NCBI GenBank assembly: GCA_031254555.1
Contig: JAIRUF010000033.1
Span: 1 to 9,344 of the forward strand
Source: Oscillospiraceae bacterium
GTDB taxonomy: Bacteria; Bacillota; Clostridia; Oscillospirales; Acutalibacteraceae
DNA length: 9,344 nucleotides
Reading direction: 5' to 3'
The notes under the pieces are model-generated. The model saw only the letters and a program-made list of their open reading frames with translations. It did not search any database and was not told where the DNA came from. How positions within the stretch are numbered: position 1 is the first letter of the stretch; each line of letters opens with the position of its first letter. This document shows positions 7,419 to 9,344 of the stretch, one piece after another. A program made the position numbers and the translations under genes.

Positions 7419-7444
7419 TACCGATATATATTCCAGTTTGATTA

Positions 7445-7451
7445 CCGCCTT
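7445..7451 (-). promoter_or_regulatory. Ribosome-site-like AAGGCGG ahead of rmuC
   Basis: AAGGCGG on the minus strand is 26 bases from the ATG at 7418, too far to serve it, but eight bases from an in-frame CTG at 7434-7436. The frame stays open up to a TAG upstream. It points to a non-ATG start for rmuC. Confidence 0.4.
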
Positions 7452-7493
7452 ATTACTATTTTTTATATGCTAACTAAGTATAACATAATCATT

Positions 7494-7521
7494 ATTATAT
7501 ATTCTATATAAAACATGTAAA
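7494..7521 (-). promoter_or_regulatory. Predicted rmuC promoter
   Basis: On the minus strand, TTTACA (7516-7521) and TATAAT (7494-7499) are separated by 16 bases: five and six of six matches to the sigma-A consensus. Transcription would begin near 7487, about 50-70 bases before the rmuC start. The surrounding DNA is very AT-rich, so chance -10 matches are common; the paired -35 box raises confidence. Confidence 0.6.
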
Positions 7522-7523
7522 AG

Positions 7524-7553
7524 TTTACAATTTTTTATTTTATATGGTATAAT
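7524..7553 (+). promoter_or_regulatory. Predicted promoter of the binding-protein gene
   Basis: TTTACA (7524-7529), an 18-base spacer and TATAAT (7548-7553), preceded by TGG, which gives an extended -10. It matches the sigma-A consensus well. Transcription would begin near 7560, giving a leader of about 90 bases before the ATG at 7651. Confidence 0.75.
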
Positions 7554-7570
7554 TTTGAGTGTTCATCAAG

Positions 7571-7611
7571 TGTGTGCGGCACTTTGGTTTTTTTGCCGCA
7601 TATACGGCAAA
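7571..7611 (+). promoter_or_regulatory. Leader with two mutually exclusive hairpins
   Basis: TGCGGCA (7575-7581) pairs perfectly with TGCCGCA (7594-7600); four more pairs including G-U extend it to 7571 and 7604. The same middle segment, TTTGCCG (7592-7598), can instead pair with CGGCAAA (7605-7611) around a CATATA loop. The two stems cannot form together. A run of seven T lies in the loop of the first. Neither is followed by a clean U-run, so an attenuator is not established. No known riboswitch class is recognised. Confidence 0.45.
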
Positions 7612-7637
7612 TAATATATAAAGATTATTTTGCTTAA

Positions 7638-7643
7638 AAGGAG
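7638..7643 (+). promoter_or_regulatory. Ribosome binding site of the binding-protein gene
   Basis: AAGGAG, seven bases before the ATG at 7651. An in-frame TTG at 7630 lies upstream of this site and would place it inside the coding region, so the ATG is preferred. Confidence 0.88.
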
Positions 7644-7650
7644 AATTCTG

Positions 7651-9297
7651 ATGCGCAGACGTATTATGGCTTCGATTTTAATTGCGGTGCTGTTTACCGC
7701 TTTGTTTTCGTCGTGTAAAAGCAGTGCTGCGCCCGACATAATACGCACACCTATTGACAGTAATCCCCAAAGCCTTGATCCGCAGATAGCTGTGGGCCGC
7801 CCTGCAAATATAACTATATCCAACTGTTTTGAGGGGCTTGTAACAATAGACGGCTCAAACAAAATAGCCCCAGGAGTAGCGAAGAGCTGGAGCGTCTCGC
7901 CGGACAATCTTACCTATACCTTCAAGTTGCGAAAAGACGCCAAGTGGAAACTTCCAAAGGGACTGGAGGACACTTTGGGCGAGGGATATGAGGAGAGTTT
8001 TGATACGCGCGTAACCGCTCGTGATTTTGCCTTTGCATTTGCGCGGGCACTGGACCCCGTCACAAATTCTCCAAACGCCGTATCGCTTTATGCAATCAAG
8101 AACGCCAAAGCAATAAACTCCGGCTCCAAGAACAAGTCAACGCTGGGCGTTAAGGCCGTTGATGATTATACCCTTAAGATAACGCTTCAACATCCCAGCG
8201 CTAATTTTTTATTTGCCTTAACAGCTCCCATAGCTATGCCTTGCAATGAGGTATTTTTTGAGAGCACCTCCGGCCGTTATGGGCTTTCCGCTAAAACTCT
8301 CATCTACAACGGCCCTTTCTATATAGGCAACTGGGATGAAAAATTAGTGATCTCGCTTACCAAAAGCGACGTCTACTCCGGCAACAATGAAGTGAGGCCT
8401 GACGGAATACGCCTTTTAATTGACAGTGACAAGTCTTCATATTATTCCAAACTTACAAGCGACGGCGGATATGACTTTGTCTATTTATCCGCATCCGATT
8501 TTGCGTCCGTTAAAACAAATAAAGATATAATGGTGCAGGAGTATCCAAACTCCGTGTGGGGGATTTGCTTTAACGCTTCCGACACAACAATTACCGGCGA
8601 TTTGAGATTGGCTCTTTGCAACTCTATAAACGACAACGCATTTGCCGACGTGTCGCCTAAAAGCTCTTCCGGCATTGTTCCCCCTGCGTGCTTGCTCACC
8701 TCAGGAACATCATACCGCTCAAAGGCAGGTCAAATCGCTTTACCGCCTTTTAACACATCAAAGGCAAATAAATATTGGAGTAATTATTTGGCGTACAGGG
8801 AGAAAAACGGACAGCCCGATGAAATATCCATATCTATGCTGTGCGTTGAAGAACATCAAAATATGCTTAAACGTTTGGTGCAGGAGTGGCAAAAAATATT
8901 TGGTATATCCTTTTCTGTAAGCATTGTCGCTGTGCCGCAGGACGAACTATACAGCAAGGTTCAAAGCGGAAGTTATGAACTTGCCTTTGCGCCTATTTTG
9001 GCTGAAGATCTGCTGGCAACTGACTTTTTAAGCAGCTTTTACAGCGATGCCTACGGTAATATGCCGCACTATTCATCCTCAAGTTACAACGCTATAATAG
9101 ACAATATAAGGACGGCTGCCTCCTCTGATAAACTGCTTTCACTTTGTAAAAACGCGGAATCACATCTAATTCAAAACGCGGTTATTTATCCGGTCTTTTA
9201 TGAAAACAGTTATATTTTGGTTAGAAAAAACTTGGATGGGCTTTACATCTATCCCACGGCCAGCAACATAATTTTTAAAAGCGCAAAGCATAAATAA
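7651..9297 (+). CDS. Peptide ABC transporter substrate-binding lipoprotein (SBP family 5, OppA-like)
   Basis: 548-residue extracytoplasmic solute-binding protein, typically capturing oligopeptides for an ABC importer. Residues 1-21 are a lipoprotein signal: a basic start (MRRR), a hydrophobic core, then LFSSC with the lipidated cysteine at C22. The -3 residue is F rather than the usual L, an acceptable variant. Family landmarks: SLDPQ (41-45), the FEGLV block (60-64) with APGVAKSW (73-80), LTYTFKLRKDAKW (87-99), VTARDFAFAFARALDP (121-136), VKAVDDYTLKITL (167-179), LIYNGPFYIGNW (217-228), and a C-terminal domain ending in the family-like YPVFYENSYILVR (513-525). Length is normal for OppA/DppA proteins. 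No permease or ATPase genes follow within 47 bases of the window end, so partners lie outside or elsewhere. Ligand specificity (peptide, nickel or other) cannot be read from sequence. The promoter and hairpin leader upstream suggest its own regulation. Confidence 0.93.
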   Translation: MRRRIMASILIAVLFTALFSSCKSSAAPDIIRTPIDSNPQSLDPQIAVGRPANITISNCFEGLVTIDGSNKIAPGVAKSWSVSPDNLTYTFKLRKDAKWKLPKGLEDTLGEGYEESFDTRVTARDFAFAFARALDPVTNSPNAVSLYAIKNAKAINSGSKNKSTLGVKAVDDYTLKITLQHPSANFLFALTAPIAMPCNEVFFESTSGRYGLSAKTLIYNGPFYIGNWDEKLVISLTKSDVYSGNNEVRPDGIRLLIDSDKSSYYSKLTSDGGYDFVYLSASDFASVKTNKDIMVQEYPNSVWGICFNASDTTITGDLRLALCNSINDNAFADVSPKSSSGIVPPACLLTSGTSYRSKAGQIALPPFNTSKANKYWSNYLAYREKNGQPDEISISMLCVEEHQNMLKRLVQEWQKIFGISFSVSIVAVPQDELYSKVQSGSYELAFAPILAEDLLATDFLSSFYSDAYGNMPHYSSSSYNAIIDNIRTAASSDKLLSLCKNAESHLIQNAVIYPVFYENSYILVRKNLDGLYIYPTASNIIFKSAKHK

Positions 9298-9344
9298 ACT
9301 TTTTATCATTGATATAACAAAAAGCAAGAGCTTCATTTAAAGAT

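Noticed and set aside
9299..9324. CTTTTT (9299-9304) and AAAAAG (9319-9324) as a terminator after the binding-protein gene
   Set aside because: Only six weak pairs, mostly A-T, around a 14-base loop, with no U-run following. It is too weak to call, and the window ends shortly afterwards.

Overview
The window (about 40% G+C by eye) looks like chromosomal DNA of a low-to-moderate G+C member of the Bacillota, probably an uncultured or gut-type Clostridia. The reasons are strong GGAGG-type ribosome sites, sigma-A-like TTTACA/TATAAT promoters, a Gram-positive-style lipoprotein binding protein, and the protein families present. The assignment comes from sequence character only; no database was searched. 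There are no tRNA or rRNA genes, CRISPR arrays, insertion sequences or phage genes.

Layout. (1) 2-1102, plus: alanine racemase (alr), its 5' end cut off by the window edge. (2) 1256-2500, plus: a membrane-anchored protein with the M28 zinc-peptidase fold but most metal ligands and the general base replaced, so a probable pseudo-peptidase. A perfect AT-rich inverted repeat lies just before its ribosome site. (3) 2501-2628: convergent intergenic gap with two hairpins that look like terminators, one for each side. (4) 2629-5953, minus: a two-gene unit, alpha/beta-hydrolase esterase then GH3 beta-glycosidase, 19 bases apart. Neither protein has a signal peptide. (5) 6117-7418, minus: rmuC, with a possible upstream CTG start. 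(6) 7419-7650: divergent regulatory region in which the two -35 boxes are the two arms of one small palindrome, followed on the plus side by a leader with competing hairpins. (7) 7651-9297, plus: oligopeptide-type (SBP family 5) lipoprotein, with no permease genes inside the window.

How the genes fit together. The clearest functional unit is the esterase plus GH3 pair, which suggests cytoplasmic deacylation and trimming of an imported oligosaccharide or glycoside. Alr supplies D-alanine for the wall. RmuC and the binding lipoprotein share a control region but no evident pathway.

The points most worth checking are the degenerate M28-like membrane protein, the palindromic divergent promoter with its alternative-hairpin leader, and the uncharacterised C-terminal tail of the GH3 enzyme. 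I see no strong evidence for a wholly new multi-gene system.
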